A program made the translations under genes and the position numbers. Shown in pieces: positions 43,310-53,452 of a stretch of 61,564 bases of DNA. The stretch lies in assembly GCA_902595145.1 (NCBI GenBank), contig CACJOU010000009.1, forward strand, positions 1 to 61,564, in the 5' to 3' direction. The notes beneath the pieces are model-generated. The model searched no databases and was not told where the DNA came from. It was given only the letters and a program-made list of their open reading frames with translations. Every line of letters starts with the position of its first letter. The stretch's first letter is position 1. Origin of the DNA: an uncultured SAR116 cluster alpha proteobacterium. GTDB lineage: Bacteria > Pseudomonadota > Alphaproteobacteria > Puniceispirillales > Marisalimonadaceae.

Positions 43310-45880
43310 ATGAAATTTTTTTCTTATTTTATCACTCTGATGTTTTTATTTTTTCTATCTGGAATAGCTGTGTTCTTTTATGGTTTATGGTATTTTGGAA
43401 AAGATCTTCCAGATTATAAAGAGTTGTCAAAGTATAATCCAAATATTGTCACAAGAATTCATGCTGGAAATGGTGCCTTATTAGCAGAATATGCTACTCA
43501 AAAAAGAGTTTTTGTTCCAATAAGTGTTATTCCCAAAAAAGTAATAAATGCCTTTATTTCAGCTGAAGACAAAGATTTTTACAATCATTTTGGCATTGAT
43601 CTTAAGGCCACATTAAGAGCCTTAATAACTAATGTCAAAAATATTGGTACCAATAAAAGATTAATTGGCGCATCAACAATTACTCAACAAGTTGCAAAAA
43701 ACTTTCTTTTATCGTCAGAAATGTCATATAAAAGAAAAATTAGAGAAGCTATTTTAGCAATACGAATTGAGAGAGCATTCACAAAAAATGATATCCTAGA
43801 ATTGTATTTAAATGAAATTTATTTAGGTTTTAAATCCTACGGTGTTGCTGCCGCGGCCCTAAATTATTTTGATAAAAGTTTAGATAATCTTGATTTGTCT
43901 GAAGCTGCTTTTTTAGCAGCTTTGCCTAAAGCTCCTAACAATTATAACCCGATTTATAAAAATAAACAGGCTATGATGAGACGAAACTGGGTTTTGTCTC
44001 AAATGAGTAAAAATGGATTTATTGAAGATGACATTAGAAAAATAGAAAGTAAAAAATTAATAAATATTCGTAAATCTAGTGGTATTGATGAAGGGTATGC
44101 TCCATATTTTACTGAAGAAGTAAGAAAAATATTGATGAAAAATGAAAAAATTGGATCAAAATTATATACAAACGGATATTCAGTTAGAACCACACTTAAT
44201 CCATCTATTCAGATTAAAGCAGAAGAAGCACTAATTGAGGGATTAGAAAACTTAGATAAAAGGCAAGGTTGGAGGGGGGCAATTAGTAATTTCAATTTAT
44301 TAGATTTTAAAAATGAAGAATTATTGACATATTTAGAATACGTTCAGAAACAACTCCCGGAAAAAAGAAACGCTGCAATTGTCACTAAAGTATCTAAAAA
44401 CTTTATTGAAGTTATGCTTCAACAAAAGAAAAAAGTAAAAATAGAATTTAAAAACGCTTCTTGGGTAAGACCACAGACTTTAAAAAAAGATGATAAAAAC
44501 CGTTTAATTATTCACTTGGGAGCAAAATATAAAAATTTCGAACAATTTATTTCTGAAGGAGATATAGTTGTAGCTAAAGAAAACAAAAATAAAAATATAA
44601 CATACTATTCTCTTTCACAAATCCCAAATGTTAATGGTGCCATAGTTGCCTTAGACCCTAATACAGGAAGAGTTTTAGCGATGAGTGGGGGGTATAGTTT
44701 TCCAAATAGTGAGTTTAACAGAGCAACTCAAGCTAAAAGACAACCTGGATCTGCTTTTAAACCTTTTGTATATTTAGCAGGGCTAGAAAGAAATTATAAA
44801 CCAACAGATTTAATTCTAGATGCAGCATTGGCCTATGATCAATGTTCTGGATGTAAAAAATGGAAACCTGCAAATTACACAAAGAAATTTTATGGTCCAA
44901 GTCCAATGAGGTTGGGAATTGAAAAATCTAGAAACTTAATGACTGCTCGTTTAGCTATCAAATTAATAGAAGAAGAAGAGATTATAAAAAATTATATTAA
45001 TAAGGGGTATACTAATAACATCATTGCAGAGAAGCTTAATAAAGATATTTCTGATGTTAATTTTATTGTTAATTATATTGCAAAAAAACAAATTGATAAA
45101 AGAAATAGAAATAAAAATGTTATCCAAGATTATGCTGCCAAATTTGGTATAAGTGAAAATTTACCATCATTTTTATCAATGTCTTTAGGTGCAGGTGAGA
45201 CTAACTTGCTTAGTATAACTAACGCATATGGCATGATTGTAAATGGTGGTAAAAAAATAATACCTACACTTATTGATCGTGTTCAAGATAGAAGAGGTAA
45301 TACTATTTTTCGACATGATGAAAGAGATTGTAAAAATTGTAATGGAATTAAATCAAACGCACTTGAAATACCTTTACTAGCAACACAAGATACAAGAGAA
45401 AAAATAATTTCATCTTCTTCTGCATATCAGATGGTGTCAATGTTACAAGGTGCAGTTAGTAGAGGAACAGGTAAAATAATTAATTCTTTAGGAAAGAATT
45501 TAGCTGGTAAAACTGGAACTACAAATGCAAATACTGACGCTTGGTTTATTGGGTTCTCAAGTGATTTAGTCGCTGGTATTTTTGTAGGTTTTGATGATCC
45601 TAGACCACTTGGTTATAAAGAAACTGGGAGCTCAGTGGCTGCTCCAATTTTTAGAGATTTTATGAAAAAAGTTCTTGATAAGACCCCTGATTTACCATTT
45701 AGGAGACCAGCGGGAATAAAACTCATATCAGTAAACCCTAAAACAGGTTTTAAAGTTGGCTCTAATCAAAAAGGATCTATTTTAGAAGCTTTCAAACCTG
45801 GACAAATGCCAAATTTTAATTATGATAAGAAAAAGATCAACATTAAAAACATCCAAAAAAATCTATCCCCTTTATATTAA
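43310..45880 (+). CDS. mrcA: Penicillin-binding protein 1A with an unusual insertion
   Basis: An 856-aa bifunctional peptidoglycan synthase. An N-terminal anchor (about 5-29) precedes the GT51 transglycosylase domain (EDKDFYNHFGIDLKATLRAL with the catalytic Glu, GASTITQQVAKNFLL, LNEIYLG). The transpeptidase motifs are S481-x2-K484, S540-R-N542 and K734-T-G736. Between SRN and KTG, residues about 554-603 form an extra ~50-residue segment (NKGYTNNIIAEKLN at its centre) that I do not recall from other PBP1A proteins and that looks helix-turn-helix-like. The rest aligns normally on both sides. Confidence 0.94.
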   Translation: MKFFSYFITLMFLFFLSGIAVFFYGLWYFGKDLPDYKELSKYNPNIVTRIHAGNGALLAEYATQKRVFVPISVIPKKVINAFISAEDKDFYNHFGIDLKATLRALITNVKNIGTNKRLIGASTITQQVAKNFLLSSEMSYKRKIREAILAIRIERAFTKNDILELYLNEIYLGFKSYGVAAAALNYFDKSLDNLDLSEAAFLAALPKAPNNYNPIYKNKQAMMRRNWVLSQMSKNGFIEDDIRKIESKKLINIRKSSGIDEGYAPYFTEEVRKILMKNEKIGSKLYTNGYSVRTTLNPSIQIKAEEALIEGLENLDKRQGWRGAISNFNLLDFKNEELLTYLEYVQKQLPEKRNAAIVTKVSKNFIEVMLQQKKKVKIEFKNASWVRPQTLKKDDKNRLIIHLGAKYKNFEQFISEGDIVVAKENKNKNITYYSLSQIPNVNGAIVALDPNTGRVLAMSGGYSFPNSEFNRATQAKRQPGSAFKPFVYLAGLERNYKPTDLILDAALAYDQCSGCKKWKPANYTKKFYGPSPMRLGIEKSRNLMTARLAIKLIEEEEIIKNYINKGYTNNIIAEKLNKDISDVNFIVNYIAKKQIDKRNRNKNVIQDYAAKFGISENLPSFLSMSLGAGETNLLSITNAYGMIVNGGKKIIPTLIDRVQDRRGNTIFRHDERDCKNCNGIKSNALEIPLLATQDTREKIISSSSAYQMVSMLQGAVSRGTGKIINSLGKNLAGKTGTTNANTDAWFIGFSSDLVAGIFVGFDDPRPLGYKETGSSVAAPIFRDFMKKVLDKTPDLPFRRPAGIKLISVNPKTGFKVGSNQKGSILEAFKPGQMPNFNYDKKKINIKNIQKNLSPLY

Positions 45881-45898
45881 AATATTGGTTATTAACTA

Positions 45899-47005
45899 AT
45901 GCAAGCAGAGATTCAAATAAAATTTAATGAAATTGATCATGCAATTAAAATTTTAAAGAAACATGTTAATTGGGAAAATTCTCTTGGTCGTATTATAGAA
46001 TATAAAAATTTAGTTAAGTCACAAAACTTTTGGGATGATACAATTAAAGCCCAATCAATAATGAAAGAAAAGAAGCAACTTGAAAAAACTATTGACCAGA
46101 TAAAATATGTTGAAATTGAAAAAGATAATTTATTTGAGCTAATTCAATTAGCAGAAGAAGAAAAAGATAATATTTTAATTAAAGAAACTATCGAACAAAT
46201 AGAAATTTTAGTTAAAACTTGTAATAAGCTTCAATTAGAAAGTCTTTTATCTGGTGAAGCTGACACAAATAATTGTTATATAGAAATACATGCTGGAGCA
46301 GGAGGAACTGAAGCTCAAGATTGGGCTCTAATGCTTCAAAGAATGTATTCAAGATGGTCTGAAAAAAGAGGTTTTAAAGTATCTAATATTGAAGAAAGCT
46401 CAGGAGATGAAGCGGGTATAAAGTCCTGTACTTTATTAATAGAAGGTTTTAATGCATATGGATGGGGAAAAACAGAATCTGGTGTTCATAGATTAGTACG
46501 TATTTCCCCATTTGATTCATCATCTAGGAGACATACAAGTTTTGCTTCAATATGGGTTTATCCAGAAATTAATAACGATATAGATATAGAAATAGAAGAT
46601 AAGGATTTAAGAATTGATACATATAGGGCATCAGGTGCAGGTGGTCAGCATGTTAATAAAACAGATTCAGCTATAAGAATAACACACTTGCCTACCAATA
46701 CTGTCGTTCAATGCCAAAATGATAGATCACAACACAGAAACAAAGCTCAAGCAATGTCAATGCTTAAAGCTAAATTATATGAAATAGAATTACAAAAAAG
46801 AGAAGAGGCCAATATTCAAAATAATGTTGACAAAGGTGAAATTGGATGGGGAAGTCAAATTAGATCTTATGTACTTCATCCATATCAAATGGTTAAAGAT
46901 CTTCGAACCAATGTAGAAGTAGGAAATACTCAATCTGTATTGGATGGAGATATTGATGTCTTTATTGAATCTGCTCTAGCTTTAAAAGTGGGTATGAAAA
47001 GATAA
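45899..47005 (+). CDS. prfB: Peptide chain release factor 2
   Basis: A 368-aa release factor for UAA and UGA stop codons. The GGQ motif is in RASGAGGQHVNKTDSAIRIT, and the SPF tripeptide that reads the stop codon is in VRISPFDSSSRRHTSF. The reading frame runs uninterrupted from ATG 45899, so the programmed UGA frameshift near codon 25 of many bacterial prfB genes is absent here. It follows mrcA by 18 nt, and the convergent bcp gene ends 4 nt beyond its stop. Confidence 0.96.
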   Translation: MQAEIQIKFNEIDHAIKILKKHVNWENSLGRIIEYKNLVKSQNFWDDTIKAQSIMKEKKQLEKTIDQIKYVEIEKDNLFELIQLAEEEKDNILIKETIEQIEILVKTCNKLQLESLLSGEADTNNCYIEIHAGAGGTEAQDWALMLQRMYSRWSEKRGFKVSNIEESSGDEAGIKSCTLLIEGFNAYGWGKTESGVHRLVRISPFDSSSRRHTSFASIWVYPEINNDIDIEIEDKDLRIDTYRASGAGGQHVNKTDSAIRITHLPTNTVVQCQNDRSQHRNKAQAMSMLKAKLYEIELQKREEANIQNNVDKGEIGWGSQIRSYVLHPYQMVKDLRTNVEVGNTQSVLDGDIDVFIESALALKVGMKR

Positions 47006-47009
47006 ATAA

Positions 47010-47474
47010 TTACATACTCATTTTTTCAACAGCAGCTAGTACTTCATCAGCATGCCCTGGCACTTTTACCTTTTCCCAAACATTTGTGATAATACCTTTT
47101 TCATTACTCAAAAAAGTTGCTCTTTGAATACCCATATATTTTCTACCATACATGGACTTTTCAACCCAAACTCCAAATTGTTCACAAACATTATTTTCAA
47201 AATCAGCGCCAAGTTCACAAGTAAGATTATATTTTTCTCTAAATTTAGCTTGTTTTTTTATATTATCTTTAGAAATCCCAATAACAATACAATTTAATTT
47301 TTCAAACTTTTTTTGATGATTTGTAAATGCAATGGATTCTGCTGTGCAGCCAGAAGTGTCTGCTCTAGGGAAAAAGAAAACTACTATATTTTTACCAAGA
47401 TGATTTGAAACTTTGAAATCACCTTTATCAGTTAATATTTCAAAATTAGGTATTTTATCATTTATTTTTAACAT
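47010..47474 (-). CDS. bcp: Thioredoxin-dependent peroxiredoxin Bcp/PrxQ
   Basis: A 154-aa peroxiredoxin of the BCP/PrxQ group. The peroxidatic Cys is C43 in FFFPRADTSGCTAES; position 48, where E. coli BCP has its resolving Cys, is Ile, and the next cysteine is C57. It reduces H2O2 and alkyl hydroperoxides in the cytoplasm using thioredoxin or a similar partner. The FKVNFR-like tail is replaced by VWEKVKVPGHADEVLAAV, the usual end of these proteins. Confidence 0.94.
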   Translation of the reverse strand: MLKINDKIPNFEILTDKGDFKVSNHLGKNIVVFFFPRADTSGCTAESIAFTNHQKKFEKLNCIVIGISKDNIKKQAKFREKYNLTCELGADFENNVCEQFGVWVEKSMYGRKYMGIQRATFLSNEKGIITNVWEKVKVPGHADEVLAAVEKMSM

Positions 47475-47570
47475 AAATAATCTTCCTTATAATTAGGATT
47501 AAATTTGTTATTAAGTTATATTATACGAAAATAATTTATCAACTATCATTTAATAATGAGATAAAGGAAA

Positions 47571-50500
47571 ATGAAAAGATTTTTTTTGATATCGTTTTTT
47601 ATATTCAGTCTTTTTATAATAGGATCAATCTCGACATTATTCGTAATTCCAGAGCGAACTCAAACCTTTTTTATGGAGTCTTTAAATGTAAAAACCTTTT
47701 TAAATAAAAAGGTAAAGAATTTCATTTCAAGAAAAATAAACGACGGCAATATAAATGTTGATATAAAATCAATAAGTTTTTTAAAACCTGATTGGCCAAA
47801 TATTGTTAGAATTGAATTAAACAATGTTAATATTTATTCTTTAAGACAAAAAAGGAAGTCAAAAATTAATTTAATAGAACTGGGATTTTCTTATGATAAA
47901 CTTTTAACAAATTTGTTTCTAAATAAAAACGACATTCTGTTCAATTACATAAAATTTAGAGATTTAACGTTAAATGCAAGAATTGAAAAAGATAATTTTT
48001 TACTTGGTCCTTTAGTAAAAATGTTTTCATTAATTAACGAAAATAATTTTCAAACTCAATCCTCTTTAAAAAAGATTTTCAATAGCAAAATTGTAATTGG
48101 TAAAATAAATCTTTTATTAACAAATTATAGAGATACACATAGTGAAGAAATTTTACAAATAAAGTGTGAAAACGTTATAATATCAAAAACTATTAATAAA
48201 TCTAGATCCTTAGATATGGAATGTAACAAAGGAAAAAACAATCCATTTTCATTAAGAGCCAACTTAGATAAAAATTTTAATAATTTTAGCGGTAAAATAA
48301 AAAATTTTAATGCAAATTTTTTCCTAAGAGATTGGTTAAATAAAAATTTTAATTTTTTAAAATCAGACTTGCATAGTCAATTAAATGGAAATTATAAAAT
48401 TCAAACTAAAAAAGATTTTAGTATACAAAGTGTAAATTTTGTATCAGATGAGTCAATTTTAACTTTAAAAAATATTGAAGATGCAAAAGGTTTAAAAACA
48501 AATATTAGCGGCGTGTTCTTTTGGGAGAAGAAAAATAATACTCTACAATTTAATGATATAATGTTAGGCGAACAATTAGCCGCCACCGGTGAAATTGACT
48601 TGATATCCCAAAAGGGTTTTTCAGATTTTTTAATAAATAAAATCTCAGTCAAAGATACTAAAAATTATTTAAATGAATTTCTAAATCACTACCATTTTCC
48701 TGTTGAATTAAATTTGAACAAATTTTCACATAAATTTAAAAGAGGCAACCTCAAAAACCTAAACATGAAAGTAAAATTTTCTTTTTTTGAAGAATTTGTA
48801 ATAGAGGAAATTATTGGATCATTACTTTTCAGTAATACTAGATTTGAATATAATGATAAAATTTTTAAGAAATTATTTAGTACTATTTCAGGTGATGTTG
48901 ATTTTAAGCTAAAACCTCAAAAACTTAATGATAGTCTGTTTAATTTAAATCTTAAGGCAACGAATGGCTTTTTTTTAGTAAATAATCATATCCAATATCA
49001 ATTTAGTAAAGCAATATTAAATGGTCAATTTCATAATAATGCTCTTTTAATTTCTAAGGCAGATTTTTTTAATGACTCAAACTTAGAGTATACTTTTCAA
49101 AATGTTAGTATTAGTAAAGATGAGTTTAATATAGAGAAGGCAAAGTACATTAGACATAATAAAGTGCAATATTTTATTAGTAACACAAGCATAAACGACA
49201 TGATAGTTACCAAAAGTACTTTGAAAATAAAAAACAATGCAGATGTATCAAATTATATCAAAAGTAAATTTGATATTGAACTGATTGGAAATACAGATTT
49301 AAATCTTTTTCTAACAGGCAATCTTAAAAAATTTAACTTTAATTTAACTTTGAATTCTAATTTAAAAAATTCATATCTTAAAATAAATTATCTAGATTTG
49401 ATAAAGAAGAAAAATATCACATCTTCTATTGAGTCTGAAATATCATTAATTGAAGGTGAAGTTGCTTTTTTAAAAAATACATATTTAAGAATTGATAGTA
49501 AAACTTATAAAATAGACCTTATTGAGTTTGAAAAGAAAAAAACTAATAAATTTTTAATCAAAAATTTAGTAACTCCCGACATAAATGTTGATGAAATAAT
49601 TATAATAAACAATGATGATAATTTAAATATACAAGCGTCTGGTAAAAAAATTAATTTACCCAGTCTTAATAAAAATTTAAGAAATAAAACTTATTTAACA
49701 AAAGATATAATTCTTGATTTAACTGCAGATTTAATAAAATTAAATTCTAAAATATCTTTAACAGGTAATTTAAAAGGAAAAATAAAAGGTTCTTTATTCA
49801 AATCTATCGCGTATGGTAAAGTATTACTAGGGGAAGCATCATTACTTGATAATGGTAAATTTGAAATTTACTCAGATGGTAAAATTTCTAGATTAGAAGG
49901 TATAGGTCTAGTTGGAGGGGCAGAGACAAAAATTAATTTCCAAAAAAAAGCTAATAAATTTCCAAGTTTAATATTTGACACCTCAAATGGCGGGAAACTT
50001 CTAAGTGCTTTAGGTTTTACGAAGAACATAAAAAGTGGAGACATGAAAATTAATATAAAATTTTTGAATGAAAAATATGATAAATATGAAGGACAAATAA
50101 AATCAAAAAATTTTAGTATAATAAATGCTCCTGGAATAATTAACTCACTTTCAATTTTAAGCTTTTCAGGAATTAGATCAATAATAACTGGTGAAGGAGT
50201 CTTCTTTGATAAAGGAGAAGTTAATATCAAAGTTAAAAATAATAATTTTAACTTTGATAAGCTGTACCTAACAAGTGAATCGCTAGGCATTGCTGCAAAA
50301 GGTAATTTAAATTTAGAAAAAAATTCAATTCAAATGACAGGTTCAGTTGCTCCAATTAAGTTAATATCAAAAATACTAAGTCTTGTGCCTGCTGTTGGTG
50401 AGTTATTAACAGGATTGAAAAAAGAAGGCTTGTTTGCTGGACAATTTGAAATGAAAGGCTTAATTGAAAATCCAGAAATCAAATTGAATACAATGTCATT

Positions 50501-50579
50501 TGCTCCAGGAATTTTAAGAGATTTATTTTCTGAGGATTGGCTTAAAATGGACAATTTTTTTATAAAGGGAATAGACTAA
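47571..50579 (+). CDS. AsmA/YhdP-like inner-membrane-anchored large protein
   Basis: A 1002-aa protein with a single N-terminal hydrophobic anchor (about 5-27) followed by a long, repetitive beta-rich region full of Asn, Lys and Phe. The C-terminal part (from about residue 810: KANKFPSLIFDTSNGGKLLSAL, and near 910: GIAAKGNLNLEKNSIQMTGS) is the AsmA-like C-terminal region, ending in the typical PVGELLTGLKKEGLFAGQF-type block and a short tail. Members such as YhdP and TamB form bridges that move phospholipids towards the outer membrane. Composition is very AT-driven. It lies next to bcp (divergent) and ends 0 nt from the convergent tyrS. Confidence 0.85.
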   Translation: MKRFFLISFFIFSLFIIGSISTLFVIPERTQTFFMESLNVKTFLNKKVKNFISRKINDGNINVDIKSISFLKPDWPNIVRIELNNVNIYSLRQKRKSKINLIELGFSYDKLLTNLFLNKNDILFNYIKFRDLTLNARIEKDNFLLGPLVKMFSLINENNFQTQSSLKKIFNSKIVIGKINLLLTNYRDTHSEEILQIKCENVIISKTINKSRSLDMECNKGKNNPFSLRANLDKNFNNFSGKIKNFNANFFLRDWLNKNFNFLKSDLHSQLNGNYKIQTKKDFSIQSVNFVSDESILTLKNIEDAKGLKTNISGVFFWEKKNNTLQFNDIMLGEQLAATGEIDLISQKGFSDFLINKISVKDTKNYLNEFLNHYHFPVELNLNKFSHKFKRGNLKNLNMKVKFSFFEEFVIEEIIGSLLFSNTRFEYNDKIFKKLFSTISGDVDFKLKPQKLNDSLFNLNLKATNGFFLVNNHIQYQFSKAILNGQFHNNALLISKADFFNDSNLEYTFQNVSISKDEFNIEKAKYIRHNKVQYFISNTSINDMIVTKSTLKIKNNADVSNYIKSKFDIELIGNTDLNLFLTGNLKKFNFNLTLNSNLKNSYLKINYLDLIKKKNITSSIESEISLIEGEVAFLKNTYLRIDSKTYKIDLIEFEKKKTNKFLIKNLVTPDINVDEIIIINNDDNLNIQASGKKINLPSLNKNLRNKTYLTKDIILDLTADLIKLNSKISLTGNLKGKIKGSLFKSIAYGKVLLGEASLLDNGKFEIYSDGKISRLEGIGLVGGAETKINFQKKANKFPSLIFDTSNGGKLLSALGFTKNIKSGDMKINIKFLNEKYDKYEGQIKSKNFSIINAPGIINSLSILSFSGIRSIITGEGVFFDKGEVNIKVKNNNFNFDKLYLTSESLGIAAKGNLNLEKNSIQMTGSVAPIKLISKILSLVPAVGELLTGLKKEGLFAGQFEMKGLIENPEIKLNTMSFAPGILRDLFSEDWLKMDNFFIKGID

Positions 50580-51821
50580 TTAAGTCAAAATAAGAAGACC
50601 ATGTTTTTTTTTCCCGTAAGAAATTTTCACTTTCCCATTTTTATAATCTTTTTTTGATAAAGTATAGTTTTCGTCATTTATGACAACGTCATTTATTTTA
50701 GCCCCATTGCCTCTAATCAATCTTCTTGCCTCTCCATTTGATTTTAAAAAATTAAGAATTTTTAAGGCATCAATAAAACTTATTTCACTGTTAGTAACTT
50801 CCACACTTGGTAAAGTGTCATCTGTCTCAGAATTACTAAATAATTTTGCTGATGACGAAGCAATTTTATCTGCCGCTTCTGAGCTTCTACATAACTTTGT
50901 AACTTCATTTGCTAGAATTATTTTAGCCTCATTGATTTCAGCGCCCCTAAATTTTTCAAATTTTGTGATTTCTGAAATAGGAAGTTCAGTGAATAATTTT
51001 AAAAATTTAATTACATCCAAATCTTCTGTATTTCTCCAATATTGCCAAAAATCCCAATCAGATAATTTATCTTTATTTAACCAAATAGCACCGTTAGCCG
51101 TTTTACCCATTTTTGATCCGCTACTAGTCGTTAGAAGTGGAGAAGTTAGTCCAAAAGCTTGTTCTGAAGAAGCTTTCCGGACTAAATCTATACCAGTAAC
51201 AATATTACCCCATTGATCAGAACCACCCATTTGTAATTTACAATTAAAATTTTTTGAAAGTTGTAGAAAATCAAAAGCTTGCAGAAGTGAATAATTAAAC
51301 TCTAAAAAAGATAAATTTTGTTCTCTTTCTAATCTTAATTTAACGCTTTCTAAGTTGATAAGTTTGTTAACTGAAAAATATGATCCATAATCTCTTAAAA
51401 ATGATATATAATTCAAATTTTCTAACCAATCGGCATTATCCACCATAATAGCATCATTATCATTTTCACCGAATTTTAAGAATTTTTCAAAAATTGTTTT
51501 AATATTCTCTTTATTAAATTTTATCTTTTCTGAAGAAAGAAGTGGTCGTGCACTGTCTTTACCGGAAGGATCTCCAACTTTTGTTGTACCTCCTCCCATA
51601 AGCACTATAGGTTTATTTCCTGATTTTTGAAGCCAACGTAACATCATTATTTGAATTAGAGATCCAATATGCAATGATGGAGCCGTACAATCAAATCCAA
51701 TATATCCAACTACTGAACCAGCATTCATTTCTTTTTGAAGATTTTCCATGTCAGTAATTTGATGGATGAAACCTCTTTCATTCATAATTTTTATAAACTC
51801 AGAGTTATTAATCTTACTCAT
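50580..51821 (-). CDS. tyrS: Tyrosyl-tRNA synthetase
   Basis: A 413-aa class I aminoacyl-tRNA synthetase that charges tRNA-Tyr. HIGS (51-54) is the HIGH motif in APSLHIGSLIQI; KMGKT (237-241) is the KMSKS loop. YGSY and QWGNIVTGIDLVRK segments lie between. The C-terminal ~80 residues carry an S4 domain (EARRLIRGNGAKINDVVI). It ends exactly where the convergent AsmA-like gene ends. An alpha/beta hydrolase gene lies 24 nt upstream on the same strand. Confidence 0.96.
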   Translation of the reverse strand: MSKINNSEFIKIMNERGFIHQITDMENLQKEMNAGSVVGYIGFDCTAPSLHIGSLIQIMMLRWLQKSGNKPIVLMGGGTTKVGDPSGKDSARPLLSSEKIKFNKENIKTIFEKFLKFGENDNDAIMVDNADWLENLNYISFLRDYGSYFSVNKLINLESVKLRLEREQNLSFLEFNYSLLQAFDFLQLSKNFNCKLQMGGSDQWGNIVTGIDLVRKASSEQAFGLTSPLLTTSSGSKMGKTANGAIWLNKDKLSDWDFWQYWRNTEDLDVIKFLKLFTELPISEITKFEKFRGAEINEAKIILANEVTKLCRSSEAADKIASSSAKLFSNSETDDTLPSVEVTNSEISFIDALKILNFLKSNGEARRLIRGNGAKINDVVINDENYTLSKKDYKNGKVKISYGKKKHGLLILT

Positions 51822-51845
51822 TTTTAAAACTCATAATTATTTATA

Positions 51846-52505
51846 TTAAAGTTCAATGTATTCAGACGAATCTAAAACACTATTAAGGTATTTTTGTATT
51901 GAAGTTAATAATTCTTGATCATGATTTGAAAACATATGGTTAGCTTCTTTTATAAATTCGACATCTATTTTGATACCTTTTTGAATAGATATTTTATCTA
52001 CAAGTCTTTGAATAACTTCAATTGGAACTCTTTTGTTGTCCTCCCCATGAATGATTAGACCTGATGCAGGACATGGCGCAAGAAATGAGAAATCAAATTT
52101 GTCAGCAGGAGGTGATACTGCAATAAAACCTGTAATTTCTGGTCTTCTCATCATTAATTGCATTCCTACCCATGAACCAAAAGAAAACCCGGCAATGAAT
52201 GTGTATCTAGAATGAATGTTTTGTGATTGTATCCAATCTAACACAGCAGCTGCATCTGCTAGTTCACCTTCACCCCCTTCATATATACCTTCACTTCTTC
52301 CTACGCCCCTAAAGTTAAAGCGTAATACTGAAAAACCTCTGTTTCTAAACTCGTGATACATAGCATAAGAAACTTTATTATTCATACTTCCGCCTTGGTT
52401 AGGTTCAGGATGTAATATTAAAGCTATTGGGCTATCAGGCGATTGTCCGGAATGGTATCTACACTCTATTCTTCCGTGCGGACCATTTAGAATTACCTCA
52501 GGCAT
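51846..52505 (-). CDS. Alpha/beta hydrolase of the COG2945 type
   Basis: A 219-aa hydrolase. LILHPEPNQGGSMNNKV includes the oxyanion-hole region, VLRFNFRGVGRSEG is the strand and loop before the nucleophile, the nucleophile elbow is GFSFGS, and the catalytic His is in ANHMFSNH. The acidic residue is probably in HGEDNKRVP. Substrate is unknown; members are annotated as dienelactone-hydrolase-like or simply hydrolases. It ends 24 nt before tyrS on the minus strand. Confidence 0.86.
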   Translation of the reverse strand: MPEVILNGPHGRIECRYHSGQSPDSPIALILHPEPNQGGSMNNKVSYAMYHEFRNRGFSVLRFNFRGVGRSEGIYEGGEGELADAAAVLDWIQSQNIHSRYTFIAGFSFGSWVGMQLMMRRPEITGFIAVSPPADKFDFSFLAPCPASGLIIHGEDNKRVPIEVIQRLVDKISIQKGIKIDVEFIKEANHMFSNHDQELLTSIQKYLNSVLDSSEYIEL

Positions 52506-52722
52506 TTGTTTTCTCCAGAAAATGAATAAATGACTATATTATAAAATAAAGTTCGCATAAAACTCTTAAGAGATTAAGAAAAAATTTATAGTTCACCCAT
52601 TAATTACTAAAATTACTTCTGTCAATATTAATTGGCTATTTAAAAATTTATTGAGAATTAAAATTTAAAATTACTTTTATTAGAAATATAGTATAAATAT
52701 CTAAGTAATATGGGATGATAAA

Positions 52723-53418
52723 ATGGTATTTAAAAATCTAATAAATGAAATTGATTCTATTATAGAAAGGGATCCTGCTGCTGGGAGTAGGTTAGGGGTT
52801 GTTTTATTATATCCAACATTTCATGTGATGTTTTTCTATAAGATTGGAAATATTTTTTGGAGATACAATTTAAAATTTCTTGGTAGAATGATTATGTATT
52901 TTGCTAGGATTTTTACAGGTATAGAAATTCATCCAGCAGCTAAAATAGGAAACAATTTTTTTATGGATCATGGTTTAGGTATCGTTATTGGCGAAACAGC
53001 TGAAATAGGAGAAAACGTAACTATCTATCAAGGAGTTACTTTAGGTGGTATTATGCCGTCAATAGAAAGTGAATTACAAAGAAATCAAAAAAGACATCCC
53101 ACAATAGGAAATAATGTAATTATTGGCTCTGGTGCTCAAATTTTAGGAGCAATAAAAGTTGGAGACAATTCAAGAATCGGAGCTAATTCCGTTGTTTCAA
53201 GAGATGTTCCACCAAATGTAACTGTAGCAGGAGTGCCTGCAAGAGAATTTGAAAGATCAAATAAAAAGGAATCTTTTAAAGCATATGGAATATCAGCAAA
53301 TGATACCGATCCAAGAGAAAAAATATTAATTAGTTTATTGAAAAAAGTAGAAAATTTAGAAAAGAAAATTAAAACTTTAGAAAATAAAAAAATTACAAAA
53401 ATAAATAAAAAAAATTAA
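52723..53418 (+). CDS. cysE: Serine O-acetyltransferase
   Basis: A 231-aa enzyme that makes O-acetylserine for cysteine synthesis. The N-terminal helical part (SIIERDPAAGSRLGVVLLYP) leads into left-handed beta-helix repeats: HGLGIVIGETAEIGENVTIYQGVTLGG contains the catalytic His and GE pair, and NVIIGSGAQILGAIKVGDN continues the coil. The last ~35 residues are a Lys/Glu coiled-coil tail (EKILISLLKKVENLEKKIK), replacing the usual C-terminal feedback tail. It is 42 bp shorter than typical long CysE forms. It begins the desulfurase-fdx-mnmA operon. Confidence 0.95.
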   Translation: MVFKNLINEIDSIIERDPAAGSRLGVVLLYPTFHVMFFYKIGNIFWRYNLKFLGRMIMYFARIFTGIEIHPAAKIGNNFFMDHGLGIVIGETAEIGENVTIYQGVTLGGIMPSIESELQRNQKRHPTIGNNVIIGSGAQILGAIKVGDNSRIGANSVVSRDVPPNVTVAGVPAREFERSNKKESFKAYGISANDTDPREKILISLLKKVENLEKKIKTLENKKITKINKKN

Positions 53419-53452
53419 ACATTCTATATATTTCGTGTATTAAGCTTTAGTT

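Noticed and set aside
45899-46000. Programmed frameshift in prfB
   Set aside because: The frame is open from the ATG with no UGA near codon 25, and the protein aligns to the family from its start.
49868-50290. 140-aa ORF opposite the AsmA-like gene
   Set aside because: Composition follows the reverse of the coding strand, no ribosome-binding site; shadow ORF.
50680-51216. 178-aa ORF opposite tyrS
   Set aside because: Antisense to conserved TyrS sequence with low-complexity composition; shadow ORF.
52563-52572. CTCTTAAGAG palindrome before cysE
   Set aside because: Only 10 bp, AT-rich, no loop or T-run; not enough for an operator call.
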